Of a stretch of DNA of 64,000 nt, positions 9,044 through 21,300 are shown piece after piece (position 1 is the stretch's first letter; every line of letters begins with the position of its first letter). Below the pieces are notes generated by a model. That model did not search any database and was not told the origin of the DNA. It saw nothing but the letters and a program-made list of their open reading frames with translations. The translations under genes were made by a program, and so were the position numbers. The stretch is taken from the NCBI RefSeq assembly GCF_000828055.2, contig NZ_CP010523.2:496001-560000 (forward strand), written 5' to 3'. This DNA is from Klebsiella variicola. Lineage in GTDB: Bacteria > Pseudomonadota > Gammaproteobacteria > Enterobacterales > Enterobacteriaceae.

Positions 9044-10100
9044 AGTTGGTGGCCGGGTATTCCTGAACGGCGATATGGAGCGTAATTTTCTTATCATCAC
9101 GCATGATGACTACCGGAATTTCCGATCCCGGGCGGATCTCGGCCACCTGATCCATCGTCTCCAGTGCAGAAACTGCAGGTTTGTCATTCACGGAGATGAT
9201 CACGTCGTTGGCGCGGATCCCGGCTTGTGCTGCGGGGCCATCAGGCGCCACATCGTTAACCACGATCCCCTGGATCTGATCGATCCCGCCGCCCTGCGCG
9301 TGCAGCGGGGCGATCTCCCGGCCGCTAATGCCGATATAGCCGCGGATCACCCGGCCATCCCGGATCAGCTTATCCATAATTTTGGTCGCTAACTGGAACG
9401 GGATCGCAAAGCCAATGCCTTCCGGCGTTTCGCCGTCATTGCTTTTGTCAAAGGAGAGGGTGTTAATCCCCATCAGCTCGCCGAGGGAGTTCACCAGGGC
9501 CCCACCCGAGTTACCGTGGTTAATCGAGGCGTCAGTTTGCAGGAAGTTCTGGCGGCCGGTCGGGTTGAGGCCAATGCGCCCTGTGGCGCTGATGATCCCC
9601 TGAGTGATGGTCTGCCCCAGGTTATAGGGGTTGCCAATCGCCAGGACGACATCGCCAATATGCGGCGTGCGTTTCGGGTTGATCGGGATCACCGGCAGCC
9701 CGCCGGTGGCGTTGATCTTCAGCACGGCGAGGTCAGTCAGGGTGTCGGATCCGACCAGCAGCGCTTCGAAGACGCGGCCGTCCTGCAGTGCGACAATGAT
9801 CTGATCGGCATCATTGATAACATGCTTGTTGGTCAGGATATAGCCGCGCTGATCCATGATCACCCCGGAGCCAAGCGTCAGCTGATTATGGCTGGTGCTG
9901 TTCAGGGCGCGGTTATAGACGTTCACCACGGCGGGCGCCGCGCGGCGTACGGCGGCGTTATAGCTCACAGGGGAGTCGTCTGCCGTATCGTTTTGGGTGG
10001 TCGGCGTCAGCTGCCACTGGCGCAGCGATGGCATCAGGGCCAGCAGCAGTCCCCCGACAATCAAACCGATGAGTATCGAACGTAATAACTTTCCAGGCAT
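9042..10100 (-). CDS. degS: Site-1 periplasmic serine protease DegS
   Basis: A 352-residue inner-membrane-anchored protease that senses misfolded porin C termini and cuts RseA to start the sigma-E response. An uncleaved N-terminal helix (about 5-24) anchors it. The catalytic triad is His93 (NKHVIND), Asp123 and Ser198 (NHGNSGG), each three less than in E. coli because of a small deletion before LGSGV. One PDZ domain follows (about 250-345). It lies downstream of degQ on the same strand with 87 bases between, including a palindrome. Confidence 0.97.
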   Translation of the reverse strand: MPGKLLRSILIGLIVGGLLLALMPSLRQWQLTPTTQNDTADDSPVSYNAAVRRAAPAVVNVYNRALNSTSHNQLTLGSGVIMDQRGYILTNKHVINDADQIIVALQDGRVFEALLVGSDTLTDLAVLKINATGGLPVIPINPKRTPHIGDVVLAIGNPYNLGQTITQGIISATGRIGLNPTGRQNFLQTDASINHGNSGGALVNSLGELMGINTLSFDKSNDGETPEGIGFAIPFQLATKIMDKLIRDGRVIRGYIGISGREIAPLHAQGGGIDQIQGIVVNDVAPDGPAAQAGIRANDVIISVNDKPAVSALETMDQVAEIRPGSEIPVVIMRDDKKITLHIAVQEYPATN

Positions 10101-10149
10101 GATGCAAATATCGTTAATGAATGGTCAGACGCAGCATAGCATGAGTTGT

Positions 10150-10179
10150 CCGGACATCGCACATGGCGGCGATGTCCGG
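10150..10179. repeat. Intergenic palindrome, copy A
   Basis: CCGGACATCG and CGATGTCCGG form perfect 10-bp arms around a 10-base loop, 8 bases past the degQ stop. The same arm sequences recur in opposite order at 24384-24410. There is no T run, so it is not a standard terminator; a small dispersed palindromic repeat or mRNA end stabiliser is possible. Confidence 0.55.
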
Positions 10180-10187
10180 GAAGACAA

Positions 10188-11555
10188 TCAGCGTAGCAGC
10201 AGATAGATGCTTTCGTTGCCGCGGATCACATTCAGGGCGATGACCGGCGGTTTGCCTTCAAGCACTTTGCGCAGTTCGGCAATCGAATGAATACGTTCCC
10301 GGTTAAGGCCAATGATAATGTCATCCTTATGCAGGCCGACCTGGGCGGCGGCGCTGCCTTTATCGACATTATCGATCACCACGCCTTTGGTACCGTCCTT
10401 CATCTGACCATCGCTGAACGAGGCTCCCTGCAGGGCAGGGATAATCAGCTCGGCGCTGGCGGTGGAGGAGGTGCTCTTATCCAGCGTCACTTCGACATCG
10501 ACCGGTTTTCCGTCGCGCAGCAGGCCAAGTTTGACCTTGGTCCCCGGTTCGGTGGTGGCGATGCGCGAGCGCAGTTCGGCAAAACTGTTCAGCGGCTTGC
10601 CGTTCAGACTGACAATGACGTCGCCGGATTTGATCCCTGCTTTGGCGGAACCGGAGTTTGGTAACACTTCACTGACGAAGGCGCCGCGCTGAACGTCGAG
10701 ATTCATCGCCTTGGCGATATCGGCGCTCATTTCCATGCCTTTAATGCCCAGCAGGCCGCGCTTGATTTCGCCAAACTGAATGAGCTGGTCGGCGAGGGTT
10801 TTCGCCATGTTGCTTGGAATGGCGAAGCCGATACCGATGCTACCGCCGCCCGGCGCCAGGATCGCGGTGTTGATCCCGATAAGCTCGCCGTTGAGGTTCA
10901 ACAGCGCGCCGCCGGAGTTACCGCGGTTAATCGAGGCATCGGTCTGGATGAAATTCTCCAGCCCTTCCAAGTTCAGGCCGCTGCGGCCAAGGGCAGAGAT
11001 AATGCCGGAGGTGGCGGTCTGGCCAAGGCCGAACGGGTTGCCGACGGCGACGGCGAAGTCGCCGACGCGGAGTTTATCGGAGTCAGCAATGGCGATTTGC
11101 GTCAGGTTCGCCGGCTTGATCAGCTGCAGCAGAGCGATATCGCTCTGTTCATCGCTGCCGACCAGTTTGGCATCAAATTCACGGCCATCGTTCAGCTGGA
11201 CGCTGATCTTCTGCGCCTGATTGATGACGTGATTATTGGTTAGCACGTAGCCTTTCGCTGCGTCGATGATGACGCCGGAGCCGAGCCCTTCAAACGGCTG
11301 CGCCTGCTCCTGCGGGGCGTTATCACCAAAATATTTCTTCAGCTCTTCCGGCATATTGAGCGTCGGCGAGGCGGTGCCTTCCACCTGCACGCTGACCACC
11401 GCTGGCAGGACCTTTTCCAGCATCGGCGCCAGGCTCGGTAACGCGCCCTGGCCGGGCACCTGAGTCGGTAAGGATGCTGCTGCCGGAGGCAGGGCCGACA
11501 ACGATAACCCAATGCTTAACGCTAACGCACTCAACAGCAAAGTCTGTTTCTTCAT
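10188..11555 (-). CDS. degQ: Periplasmic serine endoprotease DegQ
   Basis: A 455-residue HtrA-family protease and chaperone that degrades misfolded periplasmic proteins. The signal peptide (residues 1-27, ending PPAAASLP) is clear. The triad is His109 (TNNHVIN), Asp139 and Ser214 (NRGNSGG), at the same numbers as E. coli DegQ. Two PDZ domains follow (about 260-350 and 365-450). It is upstream of degS as in E. coli. The 173 bases before it hold a GC-rich hairpin (11684-11702) that may end zapG transcripts running the same way. Confidence 0.97.
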   Translation of the reverse strand: MKKQTLLLSALALSIGLSLSALPPAAASLPTQVPGQGALPSLAPMLEKVLPAVVSVQVEGTASPTLNMPEELKKYFGDNAPQEQAQPFEGLGSGVIIDAAKGYVLTNNHVINQAQKISVQLNDGREFDAKLVGSDEQSDIALLQLIKPANLTQIAIADSDKLRVGDFAVAVGNPFGLGQTATSGIISALGRSGLNLEGLENFIQTDASINRGNSGGALLNLNGELIGINTAILAPGGGSIGIGFAIPSNMAKTLADQLIQFGEIKRGLLGIKGMEMSADIAKAMNLDVQRGAFVSEVLPNSGSAKAGIKSGDVIVSLNGKPLNSFAELRSRIATTEPGTKVKLGLLRDGKPVDVEVTLDKSTSSTASAELIIPALQGASFSDGQMKDGTKGVVIDNVDKGSAAAQVGLHKDDIIIGLNRERIHSIAELRKVLEGKPPVIALNVIRGNESIYLLLR

Positions 11556-11683
11556 TAGATGCTGGCTCTCGTAACCTGAGGTGTATGGAAAAACGTCCTG
11601 AATAACCTGATGTTATTGAATTTTTGCACAGGTAACAATGTGGGTACTGGTTTAAATTGTAGCCGGGAAGTGGGGGAAGGAGC

Positions 11684-11702
11684 GGGCGCGGTGGGCGCGC
11701 CC
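11684..11702. other. GC-rich hairpin between zapG and degQ
   Basis: GGGCGCG / CGCGCCC stem with a 5-base loop, downstream of zapG on the minus strand and upstream of degQ. No T run follows, so its termination activity is uncertain. Confidence 0.4.
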
Positions 11703-11728
11703 GGAGATATTTTATCAGACGCGATCAG

Positions 11729-12127
11729 TTAATCGCGTTTTGCGCCACCGCGCAGTAAACCGGATGCGCCTTCAGAGTAGTCGCGCGGCATCTGGACCGG
11801 CGCCTGATCGTTGCTGGCTTCAGACTCTTCCAGACGGTTGCGGAACGGGTTGGCGTCTGCCATAGAGTCCGGCAGCAGGTTGTTAGAGCTTTTCGCCATA
11901 TGCTGATACAGCTGACGATAGTCATGCGCCATGTTATCCAGCAACTCGGCGCTGCGCGCGAAGTGGCTGACCAGCTCTTCACGGTATTCTTCAAGCTCGG
12001 CTTTATTCTTTTCCAGTTCGAACTGCAGCGCCTGCTGCTGGCGCAGTTTGCGGTTGCCGAAACGCATGGCGACGGCACCAATAATGATACCGACGACTAA
12101 CCCAATTAGCGCGTATTCCCAGGTCAT
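11729..12127 (-). CDS. zapG: Z-ring-associated / cell-envelope protein ZapG (YhcB, DUF1043)
   Basis: A 132-residue inner-membrane protein that links division and envelope growth in E. coli. An N-terminal membrane helix (MTWEYALIGLVVGIIIGAVA) is followed by a long coiled coil (about 25-85) and a conserved C-terminal PVQMPRDYSEGASGLLR. The start is set at 12127: GGGAG ends 5 bases before that ATG, while it abuts the other in-frame ATG at 12133. It is divergent from zapE; the 190 bases between hold the promoters for both. Confidence 0.94.
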   Translation of the reverse strand: MTWEYALIGLVVGIIIGAVAMRFGNRKLRQQQALQFELEKNKAELEEYREELVSHFARSAELLDNMAHDYRQLYQHMAKSSNNLLPDSMADANPFRNRLEESEASNDQAPVQMPRDYSEGASGLLRGGAKRD

Positions 12128-12317
12128 GAACATCTCCCGTTGTTTTGTGGTTCCGTAGGGTGGCTCTTAGGCTCTCCGCCTGCGCCCGATAGTGCCACTA
12201 TAACCGCTAATTCCACAGAAGTGGAATCCTGGCGTATCATCGCGTAGTGTAGAACGGCCTTTTTTTCGTCAATCGTGAGCTTCGGCATTACGGTTTTCAA
12301 GGAATAACAATTAGATC

Positions 12318-13448
12318 ATGCAAAGCCTGTCTCCAACATCGCGTTACCTTTTAGCCCTGAAAGAGGGCAGCCATCAACCCGACGACGTCCAGCAAGAAGC
12401 GGTGAGCCGCCTTGATACCATTTACCAGGAACTGCAGACTCAGCCCGCGCCCGTCGCGTCAGGCGGCGGTTTGCGCGCGAAATTCGGCAAACTGCTGGGT
12501 AAGCGCGAACCGGCTGCCGAGGCGGCGCCTGTCCGCGGCCTGTATATGTGGGGCGGCGTGGGGCGGGGAAAAACCTGGCTGATGGACCTGTTTTACCAGA
12601 GCCTGCCGGGCGAGCGTAAGCAGCGCCTGCATTTCCATCGCTTCATGCTGCGCGTGCACGAAGAGCTGACCACCCTGCAGGGACATAGCGACCCGCTGGA
12701 GATTGTCGCCGACCGTTTCAAGGCGGAAACGGATGTGCTCTGTTTTGACGAGTTTTTCGTCTCTGATATTACCGATGCCATGCTGTTAGGCGGGTTGATG
12801 AAAGCCCTGTTTGCCCGCGGCATCACCCTGGTCGCCACTTCCAATATTCCGCCGGATGAGCTCTATCGCAATGGCCTGCAACGGGCCCGTTTTCTGCCGG
12901 CGATCGACGCCATCAAGCAGCATTGCGATATTATGAACGTCGATGCCGGCATCGATTATCGTCTGCGTACGCTGACGCAGGCGCACCTGTGGCTGTCGCC
13001 ACTGAACAGCGAAACCCGCGAACAGATGGATAAACTGTGGCTGGCGCTGGCCGGGGCGCCGCGCGCTGCTGCCGGGCCGACGCTGGAGATCAATCACCGT
13101 GAGCTGCCCACGCTTGGCGTCGAAAACCAGACGCTGGCGGCGTCGTTCGCCACGCTGTGTGTGGATGCCCGTAGCCAGCATGACTATATTGCCCTCTCCC
13201 GTCTGTTCCACACCGTGATGCTGCTCGATGTGCCGGTGATGACCGCGCAGCTGGAGAGCGAAGCGCGGCGCTTTATCGCCCTGGTGGATGAGTTCTATGA
13301 GCGCCACGTGAAGCTGGTGGTCAGCGCCGCGGTGCCGCTGTACGACATTTATCAGGGAGAGCGGCTGAAGTTTGAGTTCCAGCGCTGTCTGTCGCGTCTG
13401 CAGGAGATGCAGAGCGAAGAGTATCTCAAGCGTCCGCATATGCCCTGA
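12318..13448 (+). CDS. zapE: Cell-division AFG1-like ATPase ZapE
   Basis: A 376-residue cytoplasmic P-loop ATPase that affects Z-ring stability under anaerobic or heat stress in E. coli. Walker A is GGVGRGKTWL (about 75-84), and Walker B is LCFDEFFVSD (about 140). Length and ends match E. coli ZapE (375). A small stem-loop overlaps its stop codon. Next comes the rplM promoter. Confidence 0.95.
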   Translation: MQSLSPTSRYLLALKEGSHQPDDVQQEAVSRLDTIYQELQTQPAPVASGGGLRAKFGKLLGKREPAAEAAPVRGLYMWGGVGRGKTWLMDLFYQSLPGERKQRLHFHRFMLRVHEELTTLQGHSDPLEIVADRFKAETDVLCFDEFFVSDITDAMLLGGLMKALFARGITLVATSNIPPDELYRNGLQRARFLPAIDAIKQHCDIMNVDAGIDYRLRTLTQAHLWLSPLNSETREQMDKLWLALAGAPRAAAGPTLEINHRELPTLGVENQTLAASFATLCVDARSQHDYIALSRLFHTVMLLDVPVMTAQLESEARRFIALVDEFYERHVKLVVSAAVPLYDIYQGERLKFEFQRCLSRLQEMQSEEYLKRPHMP

Positions 13449-13461
13449 CAGGGCGCTTTTT
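13442..13461 (+). terminator. Short stem-loop at the zapE stop
   Basis: GCCCT / AGGGC stem with a 3-base loop, then GCTTTTT. The stem includes the stop codon. Five base pairs make it a weak to moderate terminator. Confidence 0.55.
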
Positions 13462-13545
13462 CCCGACGGATTGAGAGCCGGAAGGCCACCCCGGGGCCTG
13501 CCTGAAAAATCTCATAAAGGGGTCGATCTTTGACCCCGACTTCTC

Positions 13546-14143
<598 letters not shown>

Positions 14144-14155
14144 TCGGGATTATAG

Positions 14156-14551
<396 letters not shown>

Positions 14552-14586
14552 TTGTCTTCTGCTCACGCAGAACAATTTGCGAAAAA

Positions 14587-14608
14587 ACCCGCTCCGGCGG
14601 GTTTTTTT
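14587..14608 (+). terminator. Terminator of the rplM-rpsI operon
   Basis: ACCCGC / GCGGGT stem with TCCG loop, followed by seven T. A weaker hairpin lies just before it in 14552-14575. Confidence 0.92.
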
Positions 14609-14862
14609 ATGGATAAAACGGCTGTTATCCACAATCATGCCGCCGGTTTTCGCCACTTTTTCAGCATTTCCAGAATCCCCTCACCACAACGTCTTCAAAA
14701 TCTGGTAAACTATCATCCAATTTTCTGCCCAAATGCTGGTGATTGTTCATTTTTTGTTTTATTCGTGAACGAAGGTGACATCGCGCTACTGGGGTTTTTA
14801 CATCTGGCCGGTCATGAGTGACTGGCAGCAGTACAAAATTCTGAATATACCTGGAGGTTTTC
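14609..14862 (+). promoter_or_regulatory. rpsI-sspA intergenic region with the sspA promoter
   Basis: About 250 non-coding bases. TAAACT at 14706-14711 is a plausible -10 with only a weak -35 (ACCACA, 14683-14688), suggesting an activator or growth-phase control. CTGGAGG 5 bases before ATG 14863 is the ribosome site. Nothing else is evident. Confidence 0.4.
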
Positions 14863-15501
14863 ATGGCTGTCGCTGCCAACAAACGTTCGGTAATGACGCT
14901 GTTTTCTGGTCCTACTGACATCTATAGCCATCAGGTCCGCATTGTGCTGGCTGAGAAGGGTGTCAGTTTTGAGATAGAGCACGTGGAGAAGGACAACCCA
15001 CCTCAGGATCTGATTGACCTCAACCCGAATCAAAGCGTACCGACGCTGGTGGATCGTGAGCTCACTCTGTGGGAATCTCGCATCATTATGGAGTATCTGG
15101 ATGAGCGTTTCCCGCATCCGCCGTTAATGCCGGTTTATCCGGTGGCGCGTGGAGAAAGCCGCCTGTATATGCAACGTATCGAGAAGGACTGGTATTCGCT
15201 GATGAACACCATCCAGAGCGGTACCGCAGCGCAAGCTGATGCTGCGCGTAAGCAGCTGCGTGAAGAACTGCTGGCCATCGCGCCGGTCTTCACCCAGAAA
15301 CCTTACTTCCTGAGCGACGAGTTCAGCCTGGTGGATTGCTACCTGGCGCCGCTGCTGTGGCGTTTGCCGGTTCTCGGTGTGGAACTGGTTGGCGCAGGCG
15401 CGAAAGAGCTCAAAGGCTACATGACTCGCGTATTTGAGCGTGATTCCTTCCTCGCTTCTTTAACTGAAGCCGAGCGTGAAATGCGCCTCGGTCGGGGCTA
15501 A
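14863..15501 (+). CDS. sspA: Stringent starvation protein A
   Basis: A 212-residue RNA-polymerase-associated protein with a glutathione-S-transferase fold but no GST activity; it supports acid tolerance and stationary-phase gene expression. The thioredoxin-like part (about 10-85) includes FSGPTDIYSHQVRIVLAEKG and SVPTLVDRELTLWES; the helical C-terminal part covers about 90-205. The TGG-AGG ribosome site is strong. It is followed after 3 bases by sspB in one operon. Confidence 0.96.
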   Translation: MAVAANKRSVMTLFSGPTDIYSHQVRIVLAEKGVSFEIEHVEKDNPPQDLIDLNPNQSVPTLVDRELTLWESRIIMEYLDERFPHPPLMPVYPVARGESRLYMQRIEKDWYSLMNTIQSGTAAQADAARKQLREELLAIAPVFTQKPYFLSDEFSLVDCYLAPLLWRLPVLGVELVGAGAKELKGYMTRVFERDSFLASLTEAEREMRLGRG

Positions 15502-15504
15502 ATA

Positions 15505-15999
15505 ATGGATGTATCACAGCTGACGCCGCGTCGCCCGTATCTGTTACGGGCGTTTTATGAGTGGCTGCTGGATAACCAGCTGACGCCGCACCTGGTGGTG
15601 GATGTCACTCTGCCGGGCGTGCTCGTACCGATGGAGTACGCGCGCGACGGACAAATCGTTCTCAATATTGCCCCGCGTGCGGTCGGCAATCTGGAGCTGG
15701 CGAATGACGAGGTGCGTTTTAACGCGCGCTTTGGCGGCGTGCCGCGTAACGTGTCTGTTCCGCTGGCTGCGGTACTCGCCATCTATGCCCGTGAGAACGG
15801 CGCCGGCACGATGTTTGAACCGGAAGCGGCCTATGACGAAGATGTCAGCAGCCTCAACGATGATGACGTCGCGCCTGAGAGTGAAAGCGAAACGGTGATG
15901 TCGGTGATCGATGGCGATAAGCCGGATAATCACGACGACGATCCTGACGACACGCCGCCGCCGCGCGGTGGTCGCCCGGCGCTCCGCGTTGTGAAGTAA
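15505..15999 (+). CDS. sspB: ClpXP adaptor SspB
   Basis: A 164-residue adaptor that delivers ssrA-tagged proteins to ClpXP and also presents RseA fragments for degradation. The N-terminal substrate domain (about 5-110) contains YLLRAFYEWLLDNQLTPHLVVD. An acidic unstructured linker follows (about 115-155). The C-terminal ClpX-binding tail RGGRPALRVVK is intact. A strong terminator ends the operon. Confidence 0.96.
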   Translation: MDVSQLTPRRPYLLRAFYEWLLDNQLTPHLVVDVTLPGVLVPMEYARDGQIVLNIAPRAVGNLELANDEVRFNARFGGVPRNVSVPLAAVLAIYARENGAGTMFEPEAAYDEDVSSLNDDDVAPESESETVMSVIDGDKPDNHDDDPDDTPPPRGGRPALRVVK

Positions 16000-16006
16000 C
16001 GCCTGA

Positions 16007-16032
16007 CAGGCCCTCCGGGGCCTGTTTTTTTT
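16007..16032 (+). terminator. Terminator of sspAB
   Basis: CAGGCCC / GGGCCTG stem with a TCCG loop followed by eight T. Confidence 0.93.
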
Positions 16033-16118
16033 CCTGCCTGCTTTGTTAACCCCGCCACACACGACGCGCCCCTGCGGCTGGTACTGTTATTGCCACACTT
16101 ATCTTTCAGGGAGCAGTC

Positions 16119-16823
16119 ATGTCTTTACTTGCACAACTGGATCGGCGTATTCGCTATTACGGTGGGTTAATTGTCTCCTGTCAGCCGGTGCCGGGCAGCC
16201 CGCTGGATAACCCCGCCATCGTCGCGGCGATGGCGCTGGCGGCGGAACAGGCGGGGGCGGTGGCGCTGCGCATAGAAGGTCTGGCCAACCTGCAGGCCGT
16301 TCGTCCGTTAGTGACGGTGCCTGTTATCGCGCTGATTAAGCGCGATCTGCATGATAGCCCGGTGCGTATTACGCCGTGGCTTGAGGATGTGAATGCCCTG
16401 GCGCAGGCGGGGGCCGATATCATTGCGGTTGACGGCACGCGGCGCCAGCGTCCGGCCTCTGTCGCATCGTTGTTGGCGGCAATTCACCGCCAGGGGAAAA
16501 ACGCGATGGCAGATTGTTCCTCTCTCGACGATGCCCTGGAATGCTGGCAGTTGGGCTTCGATATGGTTGGCACTACTCTCTCCGGCTATACCGCAGAGGA
16601 GACACCGGACGAACCGGACCTGGCGCTGGTGAAAAGCCTGAGCGCCGCGGGCTGCCGAGTGGTCGCAGAGGGGCGCTACAATACGCCTGCGCAGGCGGCT
16701 GAAGCGATGCGCTGCGGCGCGTGGGCGGTGACCGTCGGCTCGGCGATCACCCGCTTAGAGCATATCTGCGGCTGGTATAATACGGCGCTGAAAGCGGCGG
16801 TTTGCCCGGCGAATGAGCAATAA
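16119..16823 (+). CDS. nanE: N-acetylmannosamine-6-phosphate 2-epimerase
   Basis: A 234-residue TIM-barrel enzyme that converts ManNAc-6-P to GlcNAc-6-P in sialic acid catabolism. Family motifs are [16 protein letters not shown] (about 15-30), the catalytic lysine in ALIKRD and the VGTTLSGYT loop (about 152-160). In E. coli this site holds nanR-nanA-nanT-nanE-nanK; here nanE stands alone between sspB and gltD, so the lyase, transporter and kinase must lie elsewhere or be absent. It has its own AGGGAG ribosome site, and a terminator follows. Confidence 0.93.
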   Translation: MSLLAQLDRRIRYYGGLIVSCQPVPGSPLDNPAIVAAMALAAEQAGAVALRIEGLANLQAVRPLVTVPVIALIKRDLHDSPVRITPWLEDVNALAQAGADIIAVDGTRRQRPASVASLLAAIHRQGKNAMADCSSLDDALECWQLGFDMVGTTLSGYTAEETPDEPDLALVKSLSAAGCRVVAEGRYNTPAQAAEAMRCGAWAVTVGSAITRLEHICGWYNTALKAAVCPANEQ

Positions 16824-16828
16824 AAAAA

Positions 16829-16855
16829 CCCGATGGCGTTAACCATCGGGCTTTT
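16829..16855. terminator. Bidirectional terminator between nanE and gltD
   Basis: CCCGATGG / CCATCGGG stem of 8 bp with a 6-base loop. It has CTTTT on the plus side and a run of seven A on the other, so it can end both converging transcripts. Confidence 0.9.
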
Positions 16856-16878
16856 ATGCGCTGAGGCTCAGAGTCTAA

Positions 16879-18306
<1,428 letters not shown>

Positions 18307-21300
18307 TTACTGCGCCTGCACCCGCAGCTCAGCTGCGGAACGACTACGGTGACCCAACAGTGCTTTAACATCGCTGGACTTCGGTTTAACCAGCGCAAAC
18401 TTCGCGGAGAAGGCCGGCCAGTTGGCGAGGATCTCTTCGCCACGTTGCGAACCGGTAAGCTGCACATGTTCGGTGATTAAACCGCGCAGGTGCTCTTCAT
18501 GGATAGCCAGAGAATCAACGTCCAGCACTTCCACCAGTTCCGGGTTCACGCGTTTACGGAAGTCGCCATCTTCATCCAGGACATAAGCAAAGCCGCCGGT
18601 CATCCCTGCGCCAAAGTTGACGCCGGTTTTACCGAGCACGCAGACGATGCCGCCGGTCATATATTCACAGCCGTTGTCACCGATGCCTTCCACCACGGTA
18701 ATGGCGCCGGAGTTACGCACGGCGAAACGCTCGCCTGCGCGGCCTGCGGCGTACAGACGACCACCGGTCGCGCCGTACAGGCAGGTGTTGCCGATAATGC
18801 TGGCTTCATGGCTGCGGAACGCAGAGCCGACCGGAGGACGAATGGCCAGCAGACCGCCCGCCATGCCTTTCCCGACATAGTCGTTGGCATCGCCGGTCAG
18901 ATGCAGCTCTACGCCACCGGCGTTCCACACGCCGAAGCTCTGGCCTGCGGTGCCGCTAAAGTGGGCGACGATCGGATCCCCGGCCAGTCCCTGGTCACCA
19001 TGGGTCTGGGCAATATACCCGGACAGCGAGGCCCCCACGGAGCGGTCGGTATTGCGGATATCGAACCAGAACGTTTTGCTCTGCTTTTCATCCACGTACG
19101 GTTTCGCCTGCTGCAGCAGCTGCGCGTTGAGTACACCGTTATCGAACGGTGGGTTGTTCTCGGTGCAGTACAGCGCTTTCCCCGGATGCGGCTCTGCGGT
19201 CTCCAGCAGTTTACCCAGATCCAGTTTCTGCTGTTTGGCAGTAAACCCATCCAGCTCTTTGAGCAGATCGGTGCGGCCAATCAGATCCACCAGACGCTTG
19301 ACGCCCAGCTGGGCCATCAGCTCGCGGGTCTCACGGGCGATAAATTCAAAGTAGTTGGTCACTTTGAACGGCAGACCGTGATAGTGGTTCTTACGCAGTT
19401 TGTCATCCTGAGTCGCCACGCCGGTCGCGCAGTTATTCAGGTGGCAAATACGCAGGTATTTACAGCCCAGCGCGACCATCGGGCCGGTTCCGAAACCGAA
19501 GCTCTCTGCGCCAAGGATCGCCGCTTTGATGATATCGAGGCCGGTTTTCAGGCCACCGTCCACCTGCAGACGGATCTTGTGACGCAGACCGTTAGCGACC
19601 AGCGCCTGCTGGGTTTCCACCAGGCCAAGCTCCCACGGACAGCCGGCATATTTCACCGACGAGAGCGGGCTCGCCCCGGTACCGCCGTCGTAGCCGGCGA
19701 TGGTGATCAGGTCGGCATAGGCTTTGGCCACGCCGGTGGCGATGGTGCCAACGCCCGGTTCAGAAACCAGTTTGACCGAAATCATCGCTTTCGGGTTGAC
19801 CTGCTTGAGGTCGAAAATCAGCTGCGCCAAATCCTCGATAGAGTAGATATCGTGGTGCGGCGGCGGGGAAATCAGCGTCACGCCCGGTACGGAATAGCGC
19901 AGTTTGGCGATATATGGGGTGACTTTATCACCCGGCAACTGACCGCCTTCACCCGGTTTCGCCCCCTGGGCGACTTTGATCTGGATGACGTCGGCATTGA
20001 CCAGATAGGCTGGCGTGACGCCGAAGCGGCCGGACGCGACCTGCTTGATGCGCGACACTTTATTGGTGCCGTAGCGCGCCGGGTCTTCACCGCCTTCACC
20101 GGAGTTAGAGAAACCGCCGATGCTGTTCATCGCTTCCGCCAGCGATTCGTGTGCTTCCGGGCTCAGCGCGCCGATCGACATCGCCGCGGTATCGAAGCGT
20201 TTGAACAGCTCTTTCGCCGGTTCTACGTCGTCGATACTGATTGCGTCTTCGCCTGGATTGAGCGCCAGCAGATCGCGCAGCGTGGCCGCCGGACGTTCGT
20301 TAACCAGTTTCGCGTATTGTTGATAGTCGCTGTATTCGCCGCTCTGCACGGCCTTCTGCAGGGTCTGAACCACGTCCGGGTTGTAGGCGTGATATTCACC
20401 GCCGTGCACGAACTTCAGCAGGCCGCCCTGAGCCAGTGGCTTACGTGCCAGCCAGGCGCGTTTCGACAGATTCAGCAGATCCTGCTGGAAATCATCGAAG
20501 CCGGCGCCGCCGATGCGGCTGACCACGCCCTGGAAGCAGAGATCGGAAACCTCGCGATGCAGACCGACGGCTTCGAACAGCTTCGAGCAGCGGTAGGACG
20601 CGATGGTGGAGATCCCCATCTTCGACATGATTTTGTACAGACCTTTGTTGATACCGTTGCGATAGTTCAGCATCACCGCACGGTAGGCTTTATCGATAGC
20701 TTTGCTGTCGACCAGCTTCGCCAGCGTTTCATAGGCGAGGTACGGATAAATAGCGGTCGCGCCGAAGCCGAGCAGGACCGCAAAGTGATGCGGATCGCGG
20801 GCACTGGCGGTTTCAACGATGATGTTGGCATCGCAGCGCAGACTTTTATCGACCAGACGGGTCTGGATCGCGCCAACGGCCATCGGCGCCGGTACCGGCA
20901 GACGGTCTTTGGCGATGTTGCGGTCGGACAGCACCAGCAGCACGGTACCCTCGCGCACCATTTGCTCTGCTTTGTCACACAGGGCTTTCACCGTCTCGCT
21001 GAGCGAGGCCTCTGCCGGGTTAAACGTGATGTCGAGGACGTCGGCACGATAGTGCTCTTCTTCCATCGTCGTCAGCTGTTTGAAATCGGAGTACAGCAGG
21101 ATCGGCGATTTGAAGCTCAGGCGATGGGCCTGGCCTTCCGCTTCGCAGAAGACGTTCATTTCGCGACCGATGCTGGTGGCCAGCGACATGACGTGCGCTT
21201 CACGCAGCGGATCGATAGGCGGGTTAGTCACCTGGGCGAACTGCTGACGGAAGTAATCGTAGATAATGCGCGGCTGGCTGGAGAGCACGGCGAAAGGCGT

